Below, one piece after another: positions 6,637 through 14,695 of a DNA stretch of 64,000 nt (positions are counted from its first letter, which is position 1; every line of letters begins with the position of its first letter). This stretch comes from a virus. The DNA lies in the IMG/VR virus record IMGVR_UViG_3300002835_000041, positions 54,982-118,981 of that record; one strand, given 5' to 3'. A model generated the notes under the pieces. It was not told the origin of the DNA and made no database searches. It saw only the letters and a program-made list of their open reading frames with translations. Made by a program: the position numbers and the translations under genes.

Positions 6637-8064
6637 TTAAACAAAATCAAACCACAGTGGCATAATATATCTTGATCCATTTGCAGGAGCAACATGATAC
6701 CAGTAGTGAATATTTCCAGGGAATAGAACTAAATCGCCAGCCTTGGGCTTAAATGATACACCTTGATGAATAAAAGACAACTCTCCACCATCGTAATCGT
6801 CATTAAGATATACCCATCCTGCTAAATGGTTTGAATCTTTATGTCCTAAGTCGTCTATTGGAATTACTGGACTATTATTATGCACCCATTCAGCAAAACG
6901 AGAGTTTCTTGGCTTTAGTTTAACACCATACTCTTCTTCCACCAAAGATTTTATTTGAGGTATATATCTTTCTGAATAGTCTAGTGAGTCGTAATAAAGT
7001 AAAGACAAGGTAGGCTTTCCAGCGCTATCAGGCTGTAGAGGACGATTATTGCTTGTCTCTGTACCCTTGATTAGTTCTATAATGTTGTTGCACTCTTCTT
7101 TACTTAGATAGTTACTAAAGATTTTTACATTATTAGGATTGTTTCCAATCTTAGTAAAGTTTTCTATAGTAAGTTCAGATATTACCACCTTCTTTTGTTC
7201 TGGGATAACTATGTTATTAAAATCTTTTACTAATTCTAGCAACTTGCTAATGTCTTCTTGATCGGTATGTATCATAAAATCATATATTCCAAATTGTTCA
7301 GACAACTGTCTTATTTGTCTAACAACATCAACCATAGGTCCTTTAACATGGTGATGCTGCTTTCTTACTGGTGCATTTTTATCGTATCTAACATTTTGCT
7401 CTTCGTCGGGATGATTTATAATTAGAGGATCGATAATAACTATTGGCTTTACTCTACTAAGATCAATCTTTTTAAATTGATCTCTAAATAGTAAGTTATC
7501 ATCTACATAAATATACTCACAATGCTTGTTTGCTATTTCAATAGTAGTGTCTGAAGAACCAACAACAGCCATATGTGTCTTATGTTGGTGCGTTTTCATC
7601 AAATCCATAACCTTATCCATCCAGACTGCAGAGATAGCAACTCTTTTTTCAAGAGTATCTATTAGTGATGGATCGTGCATATAGTGTTCTAGAACTATTC
7701 TTTCTGCAGGACCATTTCCTTCATCTCCCCATCTTCCAGCAACAAGGTTTACACCAATTCTTCCAGGAGCAAATCGGTTTAATGTTTCACAAATTTTAGC
7801 AGCATAGTCAGGGCTTGTTCCGTATGCTGGCAAAGCAATTGTCATAATTAGTTGGTTTGTTTTTTGTAGCGCTTCTTGTATAACTAAGGAAAAGTCTATG
7901 CCTCCTGGACCGTAAGGAAGCAAAACAGATTTTACATTAGCATCATCTAGTTCTGTGGCCATCTTAAGGATTCCATTAAGATCTAGGTTTTCAATACTGT
8001 CATTTATCTGCCAGTGCCTTCTCCACATCCAGTGAAATGTTATGGGCTTATTTATATTATCCAT
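6637..8064 (-). CDS. luciferase-like flavin monooxygenase fused to 2-oxoglutarate oxygenase
   Basis: Residues about 1-290 match the bacterial luciferase/alkanesulfonate monooxygenase fold: start ITFHWMWRR, then LLPYGPGGIDF, and the diagnostic RIGVNLVAGRWGDEG with a following HYMHD. Residues about 297-475 are a prolyl-hydroxylase-like Fe(II) oxygenase with H-K-D (LGHKDSNHLAGW), YLNDDYDGGELSF, the distal His in HYWYHV and Arg in SRYIMPLWF. Both halves look intact, giving two different O2-activating centres in one chain. The start overlaps the end of the upstream gene by 8 bases. The substrate is unknown. Confidence 0.85.
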   Translation of the reverse strand: MDNINKPITFHWMWRRHWQINDSIENLDLNGILKMATELDDANVKSVLLPYGPGGIDFSLVIQEALQKTNQLIMTIALPAYGTSPDYAAKICETLNRFAPGRIGVNLVAGRWGDEGNGPAERIVLEHYMHDPSLIDTLEKRVAISAVWMDKVMDLMKTHQHKTHMAVVGSSDTTIEIANKHCEYIYVDDNLLFRDQFKKIDLSRVKPIVIIDPLIINHPDEEQNVRYDKNAPVRKQHHHVKGPMVDVVRQIRQLSEQFGIYDFMIHTDQEDISKLLELVKDFNNIVIPEQKKVVISELTIENFTKIGNNPNNVKIFSNYLSKEECNNIIELIKGTETSNNRPLQPDSAGKPTLSLLYYDSLDYSERYIPQIKSLVEEEYGVKLKPRNSRFAEWVHNNSPVIPIDDLGHKDSNHLAGWVYLNDDYDGGELSFIHQGVSFKPKAGDLVLFPGNIHYWYHVAPANGSRYIMPLWFDFV

Positions 8065-8320
8065 TTTTTATTACTCTTCCTTTTGTTTTAAACCAAGACC
8101 CTATCTTGGCCTTTGCTACTTTGCTTCTTAAAAGTTCTCCAAATGTTTCATGTGATATATCTGATCCAAGATACTCCTGACCAGTTTCAAGGTCTATCAG
8201 TTTCCATTTGCCAGGTGCTTTTGTGTGCAAGATCAAATCGATTGGATGATCGTAATCATTTACCTCAGAGCCATCTAAAAGTTTTCTTTTCTTTTGATTT
8301 GGTTCTGAGTTATTTGTCAT
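8057..8320 (-). CDS. hypothetical protein (87 aa)
   Basis: TATAAT lies 6 bases before the ATG. The acidic and basic charged product (KKRKLLDGSEVNDYD, LIDLETGQEYLG) has no recognised domain. It is transcribed directly ahead of the monooxygenase fusion and overlaps it, so a partner or regulator role for that enzyme is conceivable. Confidence 0.6.
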   Translation of the reverse strand: MTNNSEPNQKKRKLLDGSEVNDYDHPIDLILHTKAPGKWKLIDLETGQEYLGSDISHETFGELLRSKVAKAKIGSWFKTKGRVIKNG

Positions 8321-8334
8321 TATTCAATTATACA

Positions 8335-8946
8335 CTATGGGATTGTAAACCAAATTGGCACGGTATATCTTACACCAGACAGGACTTCTTTTACTTCATG
8401 GGCATAGTACATATTTCCAGGGAACATAATGAGGTCACCAATCTTAGGCTTAATAGTAACATCGTGTGTTGCAAAACTTAGTTCCCCACCCTCATAGTCA
8501 TCATTAAGATATATAAGTGTAGGTAGGTGGTTGTCCGTTACCCATCCGAGATCGTCAACATGTAGGGCTAGTTTGGTACCCTTGTCCCATCTTGCAATGT
8601 TAAGATAGTCAAGATCTTTCTTCTTTATATTTTCATGGTTATATGCTTTTTTAACTTCATCTAAAACTCTACCGAATATGTTATATTTATCTATAACGCC
8701 CTGATAGTTGTGAATCCATGCAACAGGATTATCTTTGTCGTCTTTTTGAGAAACAAAACTAATTCTTCTAGTTTCTTGAATATGGCTAAGAAGATAGTCA
8801 ATCTCTTCAGAAGAAAGAAAATTTGGTATAACTTTTATGTTGTCTGCAGAATTGCCGATTTTTTGAAAAAATTCAAGATACGCTGGGGTTCTTTCGATTT
8901 CTCCTGGGTGGTTTCCCACTGCTTGATTGTTAACTATGTATGCCAT
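8335..8946 (-). CDS. 2-oxoglutarate/Fe(II) oxygenase (prolyl-4-hydroxylase-like)
   Basis: The preferred start is ATG 8946, 6 bases after TATAAT; a GTG 15 bases upstream lies within the promoter. The N-terminal half is the usual helical support (IPNFLSSEEIDYLLSHI). The core has HVD (KLALHVDDLGW), YLNDDYEGGELSF, the distal His in YYAHEV and the Arg in GVRYTVPIWF, a complete facial triad plus co-substrate residue. It is closely similar to the C-terminal half of 6637-8064 and to the truncated gene at the window start. Confidence 0.87.
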   Translation of the reverse strand: MAYIVNNQAVGNHPGEIERTPAYLEFFQKIGNSADNIKVIPNFLSSEEIDYLLSHIQETRRISFVSQKDDKDNPVAWIHNYQGVIDKYNIFGRVLDEVKKAYNHENIKKKDLDYLNIARWDKGTKLALHVDDLGWVTDNHLPTLIYLNDDYEGGELSFATHDVTIKPKIGDLIMFPGNMYYAHEVKEVLSGVRYTVPIWFTIP

Positions 8947-9028
8947 ATAACCATTATACACTACGAAAAAATCTTTAAAGTTCGGCGCAAAATAGAAGTT
9001 ATAAACCTCTATATGCCCTATACGGGCA

Positions 9029-9133
9029 CTATTGGTGAGTAGCCTTCATATGCCGAGCAAGGGAATCATGCCCAAAGATACCCCATCTAAGATCCCATTC
9101 CTTCTTACAAATTGGACAGACTATTATCCTCAT
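9029..9133 (-). CDS. C2H2 zinc-finger microprotein (34 aa)
   Basis: The single finger is CPICKKEW, then two spaced histidines in HDSLARHMKATH, the classical C-x2-C ... H-x-H geometry. The gene overlaps the end of the upstream Cys-rich gene. Confidence 0.6.
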   Translation of the reverse strand: MRIIVCPICKKEWDLRWGIFGHDSLARHMKATHQ

Positions 9134-9353
9134 CACTCTCCCAAATCATTAGACATCTTGTACAGGTAATCCCATGCTCTCTCATATACCAAGTATGGTC
9201 ACACCTAACAACATAATCCTTGCCCATACCCTTACGCTTTAGTTGTTGTCTGAACTTTCCATTAGGATCGTGAATGTGGCAAAAATGATTTGAGCCAGTT
9301 GTATTTGCAAAGCAGGTTTTGCCATTATTCTTTTTGGCATAACACTTTCTCAT
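9105..9353 (-). CDS. Cys/His-rich zinc-binding protein (82 aa)
   Basis: The N-terminal block C-YAKKNNGKTC ... FCHIH resembles a short zinc fold common in actinobacteria (C, C, C-x-x-H). A second half holds RCDHTWYMREH and CTRC. It is coupled to the gene upstream by ATGA. A nucleic-acid-binding function is a guess. Confidence 0.6.
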   Translation of the reverse strand: MRKCYAKKNNGKTCFANTTGSNHFCHIHDPNGKFRQQLKRKGMGKDYVVRCDHTWYMREHGITCTRCLMIWESDEDNSLSNL

Positions 9354-9472
9354 TGGCGATGTCTTTTCTTATTACCATACCTAGCCTTAACCTCAGCCTT
9401 AGCCTGTTCTACAATGGCGTTCGTAATGTCTTCAACAGTAAACTCTTGATCGAAGGTTTCTTCAGTATCCAC
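9350..9472 (-). CDS. small hypothetical protein (40 aa)
   Basis: The start is a GTG inside the end of the upstream gene and the stop overlaps the next ATG. The acidic N-terminal half (VDTEETFDQEFTVED) is followed by a basic end (RYGNKKRHRQ). Supported by operon geometry only. Confidence 0.45.
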   Translation of the reverse strand: MDTEETFDQEFTVEDITNAIVEQAKAEVKARYGNKKRHRQ

Positions 9473-9668
9473 CTAGGCACTCATTTCTTGTATGGTATAG
9501 ACGAATCTTGGTCATAGTTTTTTTGTTCGGGGCACTGAGAGGTTCACCGCATGCAGCACACTCCATGTCCCATTCGCCAGAAAAGAAGTCATATCGTAAT
9601 CCTTTTGTGCGATTATATTTTTCTATACGAAATGCTGTAAATGGGTCAGGTATCTCCATATTGATCAT
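9462..9668 (-). CDS. zinc-binding small protein (68 aa)
   Basis: It carries CAAC near residue 37 and an H..NEC near the end, consistent with one zinc site. TATAAT is 6 bases ahead of the ATG. It heads the short operon of zinc-type microproteins that runs down to 9029. Confidence 0.6.
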   Translation of the reverse strand: MINMEIPDPFTAFRIEKYNRTKGLRYDFFSGEWDMECAACGEPLSAPNKKTMTKIRLYHTRNECLGGY

Positions 9669-9699
9669 ATCTTAATTATAGCCTGGTTTGGCTGGTTTG

Positions 9700-10251
9700 T
9701 CAATGTATGGATTTATCTAGCATGGCATTATAAATGTCATATAGTTTGGATAGGTCTGTATCTTCTATATATTTTCTAATCATCTCATACTCTCTAACCT
9801 TCTTGCTAGATATCATATGGCCATGTTCAGCGTAGTCCTTAAGTCGACCAGACTCATAGCCCTCAGTGATGATCTCAACATCCATCTTAATGGCTATGGC
9901 CTTGATCGTTTCAACGGGGAAATTTATTAGTCTATCGTAATCTATTATAATATCAAATTGATCAATCATAGTCATATCATCTGTGCCAGTAAAGTACTTA
10001 GAGTAATCGTTTAGCCAAAGACTCCTTAAATTATTATTAACTAACTTGTCTAAAGTAGTACTTGAGGTATCGTAAAAGTATCTCATAGAAACCTCAGATG
10101 CCAGAAACTCTACTGGATCTCTGGCTATCGTTATCATTTTGTTATTTTGAAGAGTATGAAACCTTTCCACAAACAAACCAGTATGTTGTAGTATCCTGTC
10201 TTGAAGATAGTTTGAGCCAACTCTAGGCAGGGTAACTATCGAATAATCCAT
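9700..10251 (-). CDS. sulfotransferase-like P-loop protein, second copy
   Basis: The nucleotide loop is TLPRVGSNYLQDRI and the 3'-phosphate motif MITIARDPVEFLAS, aligned in order and spacing with the paralogue at 5957-6499. TAGAAT is 6 bases upstream of the ATG. At 183 residues it is also a minimal version. It could transfer sulfate to a glycan or protein; whether the host makes PAPS cannot be told here. Confidence 0.65.
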   Translation of the reverse strand: MDYSIVTLPRVGSNYLQDRILQHTGLFVERFHTLQNNKMITIARDPVEFLASEVSMRYFYDTSSTTLDKLVNNNLRSLWLNDYSKYFTGTDDMTMIDQFDIIIDYDRLINFPVETIKAIAIKMDVEIITEGYESGRLKDYAEHGHMISSKKVREYEMIRKYIEDTDLSKLYDIYNAMLDKSIH

Positions 10252-10297
10252 AAAACCATTCTAGCATATTCTGCGGGGGATAAAGTATAATAGACTA

Positions 10298-10612
10298 ATG
10301 ACCCTACTATATATACTCTATAGCCCTGTGTATAAGGCTGTCAAAATAGGGATATCTGATGTCTCAGGTAGAAGGTTTGCAAGCCATAGGACCAAGGGTT
10401 GGATATTGATTAAGTATTGGGCATTTTCCGAACGGGATAAAGCAAGAGCAATAGAATCCCTAGTAGTACAAACCCTTACTTCCAAGTATGGACATTTCCT
10501 GGATAAGGCGGATATGCCACAAGGGGGTTATACGGAGACATTTGATGCGTCGAAGATAACTCGAAAAGGTTTGATCCGTATGGTCAATAGGGCTATAAAG
10601 GATGTATCGTAA
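10298..10612 (+). CDS. GIY-YIG-like nuclease (T5orf172/MUG113 type)
   Basis: The opening YILYSPVYKAVKIGIS is the variant of the GIY-YIG motif seen in the T5orf172 group, followed by RRFASHRT (catalytic Arg region) and the central Glu in ARAIESLVVQTL. TATAAT is 6 bases before the ATG. Likely a DNA nuclease, perhaps homing or defence-related. Confidence 0.7.
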   Translation: MTLLYILYSPVYKAVKIGISDVSGRRFASHRTKGWILIKYWAFSERDKARAIESLVVQTLTSKYGHFLDKADMPQGGYTETFDASKITRKGLIRMVNRAIKDVS

Positions 10613-10615
10613 TCT

Positions 10616-10714
10616 TTATTTACCCTGGCATTTTGGACACTTGGATGTAGGGTTTGAGGTTCCATAAGGTACTTGGAACATACCCCCACAGTCAAAGCAT
10701 AAGACATCTAACAT
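10616..10714 (-). CDS. zinc-ribbon microprotein (32 aa)
   Basis: CFDCGG near the start and CPKC near the end form a rubredoxin-like zinc ribbon. The start overlaps the TAA of the upstream membrane microprotein (TAATG). Confidence 0.55.
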   Translation of the reverse strand: MLDVLCFDCGGMFQVPYGTSNPTSKCPKCQGK

Positions 10715-10800
10715 TATCCAGTCATCCTTATCTGTTGTAGGTAGGCCATATAGTTAAGAAATATGAATAGGCCAAGCATGATGATTAGGAAAGGTTTCAT
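10714..10800 (-). CDS. single-span membrane microprotein (28 aa)
   Basis: It consists of one hydrophobic helix (PFLIIMLGLFIFLNYMAYL) with a short polar end. TATACT lies 6 bases before the ATG, giving a leaderless start. Confidence 0.5.
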   Translation of the reverse strand: MKPFLIIMLGLFIFLNYMAYLQQIRMTG

Positions 10801-10818
10801 ACATAAAGTATATCAGAG

Positions 10819-10941
10819 TTATCCACAGGTTGGACAGTAGTATGGAGCATCAGGCTTATCTGGATCGATAGCCAATAGGTAGTAACATTGAGTGCATTTA
10901 ATGTCACTGAGTTCGTGTTCTGTTGTTGGGTCTGTTGTCAT
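10819..10941 (-). CDS. zinc-ribbon microprotein (40 aa)
   Basis: CTQC near residue 16 and CPTC at the extreme C-terminus make one zinc ribbon. TATACT is 6 bases before the ATG. Its stop codon region contains a perfect DnaA-type box (10819-10827). Confidence 0.6.
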   Translation of the reverse strand: MTTDPTTEHELSDIKCTQCYYLLAIDPDKPDAPYYCPTCG

Positions 10942-11312
10942 ATGTTTAGTATATCATGGTTTTCAACAGAGTTATCCACAAGTTATCCACAGATTAATCT
11001 TACTGATAATATTATTAGACACTCTAGAAGTGGAGCATTGTGGAGGATAGTGGAGTAGGGAGCGCTTTTAACGATGCGTTCGTAATCTTTTTTTGGAGAG
11101 AGGGGCCTTATCACAAAACCTTCATATTGTCAAACCTCAAACCTTCCTATCCCGCTGCGGATGATATCACAGATATAATGGTTTGTCAAGTCCTTTCAAA
11201 CCTTAAAACCCCATAAAAAAATCTCCCAAAACCAGGGAGAAATTGTCGATAATCGTAATGTTTTTTTAACAAACCTTTATGTTATTTAAAGAAACCAGGA
11301 GATAATGGTTTG
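10942..11312. other. 371-base intergenic region with two DnaA boxes
   Basis: No ORF was found. It contains a tandem pair of TTATCCACA boxes (10972-10991), a run of TCGTAAT-plus-T-tract elements (about 11088 and 11250) and several copies of CAAACCTT/AAGGTTTG-type words. It separates the zinc microproteins from the large minus-strand operon block. Confidence 0.6.
10972..10991. promoter_or_regulatory. tandem DnaA boxes
   Basis: Two perfect TTATCCACA nonamers (10972-10980 and 10983-10991) lie head-to-tail with two bases between them, one helical turn apart. Paired boxes like these bind DnaA in bacterial origins and regulatory sites. Confidence 0.6.
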
Positions 11313-11558
11313 TTATTCTATAGGGGTTTGTTCTTGTATGGTTTGCTCTTGATCCCCTGGGATTTCGCCTTCGGCGAAGCGGCCTGTGGCCTGCTCAATT
11401 TCACGGGCCTGCAAAAATTCGGGGGTAAATGTAAAGAATCTATTCAAACCTATAGCATGTGTAACAGTAACAAATGAGTTCCACATGTTATCTGAGAAAG
11501 CCTGATATTGTTTAGGATCTCTTTTGGCATATTCTGCAAAGTGATGTTTAGGGCTCAT
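11313..11558 (-). CDS. hypothetical protein (81 aa)
   Basis: The start at 11558 is preferred because TTGTCA, an 18-base spacer and TATAAT end 6 bases before this ATG. The product begins MSPKHHFAEYAKRDPKQY, has an aromatic central helix and an acidic Gln/Glu-rich tail. No family recognised. Confidence 0.6.
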   Translation of the reverse strand: MSPKHHFAEYAKRDPKQYQAFSDNMWNSFVTVTHAIGLNRFFTFTPEFLQAREIEQATGRFAEGEIPGDQEQTIQEQTPIE

Positions 11559-11744
11559 ATATTTATTATAACACCATATAAAAGGGTTTGACAAACCTTA
11601 CAAACTATGGTATAAGTTCAGCAGGGGGAAAGATTTGAAGGTTCGTAATGTCCTGGTTTGGGGATATAAAGGTTTGGATCGTAATAAGGTTTGGTGGTTT
11701 GACAATTTGATAAAAGTATGGCACGTGCCCTTTCGGGTCACTGA

Positions 11745-12005
11745 TTATTCGTCAACAAAAATATCTTCAAGTCGTGCGTAGCCTTCGTCTTGAATTCCCA
11801 AACCTTCAATAAACAAATCCCAAGTTTCGTTGATGTATTGTTCTAGTGTTGGTGTGTGATTAATTATTCCTTCAGCAAAACCAAAAGCAAGTGGCAAACC
11901 TAAATCGTTATACTCCATAAAATCTGACCACTCGTCATCCTTTTTAAAATTAACCCATAGTTGTCCAAGGATTAAAGCCTTGCTATCAAAATCCGTTGTT
12001 GGCAT
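11745..12005 (-). CDS. conserved acidic phage hypothetical protein (86 aa)
   Basis: The acidic, aromatic protein (LGQLWVNFKKDDEWSDF, YNDLGLPLAFGFAEGII) is of a type often found in actinophage early regions. It overlaps the upstream gene by 20 bases. Function unknown. Confidence 0.65.
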   Translation of the reverse strand: MPTTDFDSKALILGQLWVNFKKDDEWSDFMEYNDLGLPLAFGFAEGIINHTPTLEQYINETWDLFIEGLGIQDEGYARLEDIFVDE

Positions 12006-12192
12006 AATTTGTTCCTTCCTTAGTTTCTTTGGCTGACTCTGCTATTACCTGTAATCGATTATACACTACATAGGGCTGAGATTTTGCTAAGTATTCCCCG
12101 ACCAATTCCAAATCAACTCTGAGGTCAGCAATAATGTTGCCCATTTTATTGGCAATCTTTTCCTCATCTGTAATTCGTCTGCTTATACGCAT
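11986..12192 (-). CDS. hypothetical helical protein (68 aa)
   Basis: The ATG at 12192 is chosen because GGGAG precedes it at good spacing. The product starts MRISRRITDEEKIANKMG and is predicted mostly helical. Function unknown. Confidence 0.55.
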   Translation of the reverse strand: MRISRRITDEEKIANKMGNIIADLRVDLELVGEYLAKSQPYVVYNRLQVIAESAKETKEGTNYANNGF

Positions 12193-12266
12193 AGTTCTCC
12201 CTTGTATCCATTGTATCAAAAAGTGGGGGAAAGAGCAAGCCCCACGCCTGCCCCTTCCACCCGATT

Positions 12267-12292
12267 AATCTAGGTGACCCAATACCTAGATT
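12267..12292 (-). terminator. hairpin at operon end
   Basis: AATCTAGGT (12267-12275) pairs perfectly with ACCTAGATT (12284-12292) over an 8-base loop. It overlaps the last codons of the 12286-12660 gene and could end or process that transcript; a long T tract is absent. Confidence 0.45.
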
Positions 12293-12660
12293 TGCTCAAC
12301 TAAATCTGCAACACCACTGCGGGTTGGCCGATAGGCCTCAACAAATTTATCAAAGGGCACAGAGACATTATCAGTAACAGTCTTAGTAACAAAGTCGACT
12401 AGGACCGTTTTCTCACCTAGGTCCAGGCCATCATTGTCAATTGCATATATACCAAATCCGTGCTCATCCAATACTGAACCATTAATAAGATAACTTATGA
12501 TCATCCGTGTTCCATATGCTGAATCAAACCATCTAGGCTTTGAATGCTGCAGCGCCATTGCTAGGTCCCGCTGCCATTCGGTCTCGCCCCAATGACTATA
12601 GAGAACTACCCTAGGGCCCTTCTCACTGTCTTGAAATACATAGTTAATCCGTGCTCCCAT
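12286..12660 (-). CDS. hypothetical protein (124 aa)
   Basis: It is a mixed alpha/beta protein beginning MGARINYVFQDSEKGPRVVLYSHWG, with a Trp/Arg-rich segment (WQRDLAMALQHSKPRW). The VVLYSHWG start is frequent in actinophage proteins of unknown function. It directly follows the upstream gene with a one-base overlap. Confidence 0.65.
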   Translation of the reverse strand: MGARINYVFQDSEKGPRVVLYSHWGETEWQRDLAMALQHSKPRWFDSAYGTRMIISYLINGSVLDEHGFGIYAIDNDGLDLGEKTVLVDFVTKTVTDNVSVPFDKFVEAYRPTRSGVADLVEQI

Positions 12661-12998
12661 TAGTCTTGCTCCTCATCTAGGTCGCCCTCAAAGTCAATGA
12701 CAACCTTAGATACACGGCCATCATCATTTAACTGAATATACACAGGGTAGTATCCGTCACCATAGCCCGTATTAAATACAATTGCTTTACCAATGCCTAG
12801 TTCTCCAGCATTATTGGCAAGCGTTGTAGCACTGGCACCCTGATAAGAGTATTCATACATCTTGCCTTCTAGGTCCCATTCCTCGCCTTCGTTAGTATTC
12901 CAGCCGTCAAGGTAGCAAGGGTCTCCCACCATTGCTTGACCGCTGTCCACAGCGAAGGAGCCTACTAATCTTAGTTCATCTATTACTATTTGTGTCAT
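12660..12998 (-). CDS. DUF4241-like conserved protein (112 aa)
   Basis: The motif FAVDSGQAMVGDPCYL, the SYQGAS strand and FNTGYGDGYYPVYIQLN match a phage and bacterial family of unknown function related to DUF4241. It overlaps the upstream gene by 4 bases. Confidence 0.65.
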   Translation of the reverse strand: MTQIVIDELRLVGSFAVDSGQAMVGDPCYLDGWNTNEGEEWDLEGKMYEYSYQGASATTLANNAGELGIGKAIVFNTGYGDGYYPVYIQLNDDGRVSKVVIDFEGDLDEEQD

Positions 12999-13429
12999 TT
13001 TGTTTCCAATCCTACTAGGGTCATTTCTTCAAGTGTAGCACACTGAGGGCATTTTGGCAAGTCTGCCTCATCAAAGGCATCTCTAACAGTATTATCAGGG
13101 TCCTCAAACTCTGCTCCACAGTTCTCACAGTAGAACCAGTTATAACTAACTCTGATTTGAATTGTTGTGTTGGGTGGGCAAGGAACTTCAGTAATGAAGT
13201 ATCCTAGTCTATTTACAAATCCCCAGCCGCTCCAGATATATGAGCCACCATCGTCGCCATCACCATACATCCAGATACGGTCCTCTGGCTGCTCTTTAAC
13301 AAAGGCAACCTCATCGCCATAGGTTTCAAACATCTCACCATTAAAGGAGGCGTTAGTATCTATATGATTTTTGATTGGCTTGTATGTGTCACACCAGTCA
13401 TCAAAGTCCATTTCAATAAAGTTATCCAC
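12995..13429 (-). CDS. zinc-ribbon hypothetical protein (144 aa)
   Basis: An N-terminal acidic domain (MDNFIEMDFDDWCDTY) is followed by beta strands and a C-terminal zinc ribbon with CENCG near residue 110 and CPQC near 129. The start overlaps the upstream gene by 8 bases. Function unknown. Confidence 0.65.
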   Translation of the reverse strand: MDNFIEMDFDDWCDTYKPIKNHIDTNASFNGEMFETYGDEVAFVKEQPEDRIWMYGDGDDGGSYIWSGWGFVNRLGYFITEVPCPPNTTIQIRVSYNWFYCENCGAEFEDPDNTVRDAFDEADLPKCPQCATLEEMTLVGLETK

Positions 13430-13700
13430 GGCTCTTTATCCTATCTGCAATAGCAAAGGCTAAAGCATATGTTAGATTATATACTTCCACATAAGCGTCA
13501 AGCCTTCCTTCTGCTCGTGTGCGGTCCATAGAAAGCATTGCGTCAGAGTAGCCACCCTCACGCTCTTCCTTTTCAATCTCAAGGTATTCAGTCTCAGCCT
13601 CAAGCATTAGGTTCTTAAGTTCTCCGTGTAGGATATCAGTTCCTGATACTCCCATATTAACTGCTAGTTGTAGTCGTGGGTCTAGTTGTGTGGTTTCCAT
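13422..13700 (-). CDS. hypothetical helical protein (92 aa)
   Basis: The product is acidic and helical (LKNLMLEAETEYLEIEKEEREGGYSD). It is separated from the upstream gene by two bases. No family recognised. Confidence 0.6.
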   Translation of the reverse strand: METTQLDPRLQLAVNMGVSGTDILHGELKNLMLEAETEYLEIEKEEREGGYSDAMLSMDRTRAEGRLDAYVEVYNLTYALAFAIADRIKSRG

Positions 13701-13702
13701 AG

Positions 13703-13909
13703 TTATATTCTACCCTCTAGCACTGACAAGAAATGGCGGGTAGCAATAAGTTCACCTGTATTATGCATGTCATCAATCTCTAGGTCACGATACTCATCAG
13801 AGTCATAGTCACCCTCAAATGTGTCCATTAGGTTTTGTAGTTTGTCTGCATCCTGCAAAAGGCTAATCTCATGCAGGCGTATATATTCTTTGAATGTATT
13901 TAGGTCCAT
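13703..13909 (-). CDS. hypothetical acidic protein (68 aa)
   Basis: The Asp/Glu-rich helical chain (TFEGDYDSDEYRDLEIDD) sits in a tightly packed operon, one base from the gene upstream. Unknown function. Confidence 0.6.
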   Translation of the reverse strand: MDLNTFKEYIRLHEISLLQDADKLQNLMDTFEGDYDSDEYRDLEIDDMHNTGELIATRHFLSVLEGRI

Positions 13910-13910
13910 A

Positions 13911-14153
13911 CTATAAAGTATACGGGTTTGAGTTGATTTTTACAACTTCACGGGGTGTGACCTTGCTCACATCTGTAATGATCGGAGCATAGGCTTCTTC
14001 ATAACTAATATAGTTTAGCATCCTACCACAAGGGCATTTCATTTCCACTACCCCCAGGGGGAAGCCAAAGTCATCCCTAGCGGTAAATTCAACAAGAGCA
14101 TCACACTCATCAGGATCGCAAACAAATGTATACTTACTCCACATTGTGAACAT
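13911..14153 (-). CDS. hypothetical Cys-containing protein (80 aa)
   Basis: Cys residues in VCDPDEC and KCPCG suggest a zinc ribbon, followed by a beta-rich C-terminus. It overlaps the upstream gene by 20 bases. Confidence 0.6.
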   Translation of the reverse strand: MFTMWSKYTFVCDPDECDALVEFTARDDFGFPLGVVEMKCPCGRMLNYISYEEAYAPIITDVSKVTPREVVKINSNPYTL

Positions 14154-14322
14154 ACTCCTTTGCCCATTCAGGCGCTTCGCCTTCTACCCAATCTAATTTA
14201 ACATCAAAGTCTCCACCGCCACCTTCAGGCCAGCCAGTTGTTACTACTAACTCTGTGCCGTCTTCAAAGAAGATTTGCTCAACAATGGTGCGGTATGTAA
14301 TTTCACGGGATTGAATGTTCAT
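14134..14322 (-). CDS. hypothetical protein (62 aa)
   Basis: It is beta-rich with ITYRTIVEQIFFEDGTELVV and a Gly-rich turn. It overlaps its neighbours on both sides (one base upstream), showing operonic packing. Confidence 0.55.
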   Translation of the reverse strand: MNIQSREITYRTIVEQIFFEDGTELVVTTGWPEGGGGDFDVKLDWVEGEAPEWAKEYVHNVE

Positions 14323-14528
14323 TAGTCCTCTATATATTCTACTGATACTTGGTGGATTACTTCATCATACTTAACAAGGGTATCAATGTCCTCAACAAAA
14401 CGAGCAATAAGATAATCAACCTTATCCTCAGTGCTCATATCAGGTGGACCATAGAGTTCAAACCCTATATCATTAGACATTGCTTCATCAATATCTACAA
14501 TCTGTTCAATGGCTATTTTAACTTTCAT
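14322..14528 (-). CDS. hypothetical acidic protein (68 aa)
   Basis: It begins MKVKIAIEQIVDIDEAMSND and ends in an acidic helix. It is coupled by ATGA to the gene at 14525-14695. Confidence 0.55.
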   Translation of the reverse strand: MKVKIAIEQIVDIDEAMSNDIGFELYGPPDMSTEDKVDYLIARFVEDIDTLVKYDEVIHQVSVEYIED

Positions 14529-14695
14529 TTGCTATTTGCTCCAGCCTCGTATGCAACCTTGTAAATCTCTACAAGTCTTAGGTATGTTCCTTTGACTGCA
14601 TCATCCTCATTAGACATAGAGGCCTCAAAGTATACGATTTGGTCTGCTTGGTCTTGCAGTTCTTCTTTATGCTCTTTCGATATCTTGATTTTCAT
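14525..14695 (-). CDS. hypothetical small protein (56 aa)
   Basis: The helical charged product begins MKIKISKEHKEELQDQADQI. The stop overlaps the start of the next gene (ATGA). A -10-like AT-rich stretch lies just upstream. Confidence 0.55.
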   Translation of the reverse strand: MKIKISKEHKEELQDQADQIVYFEASMSNEDDAVKGTYLRLVEIYKVAYEAGANSK

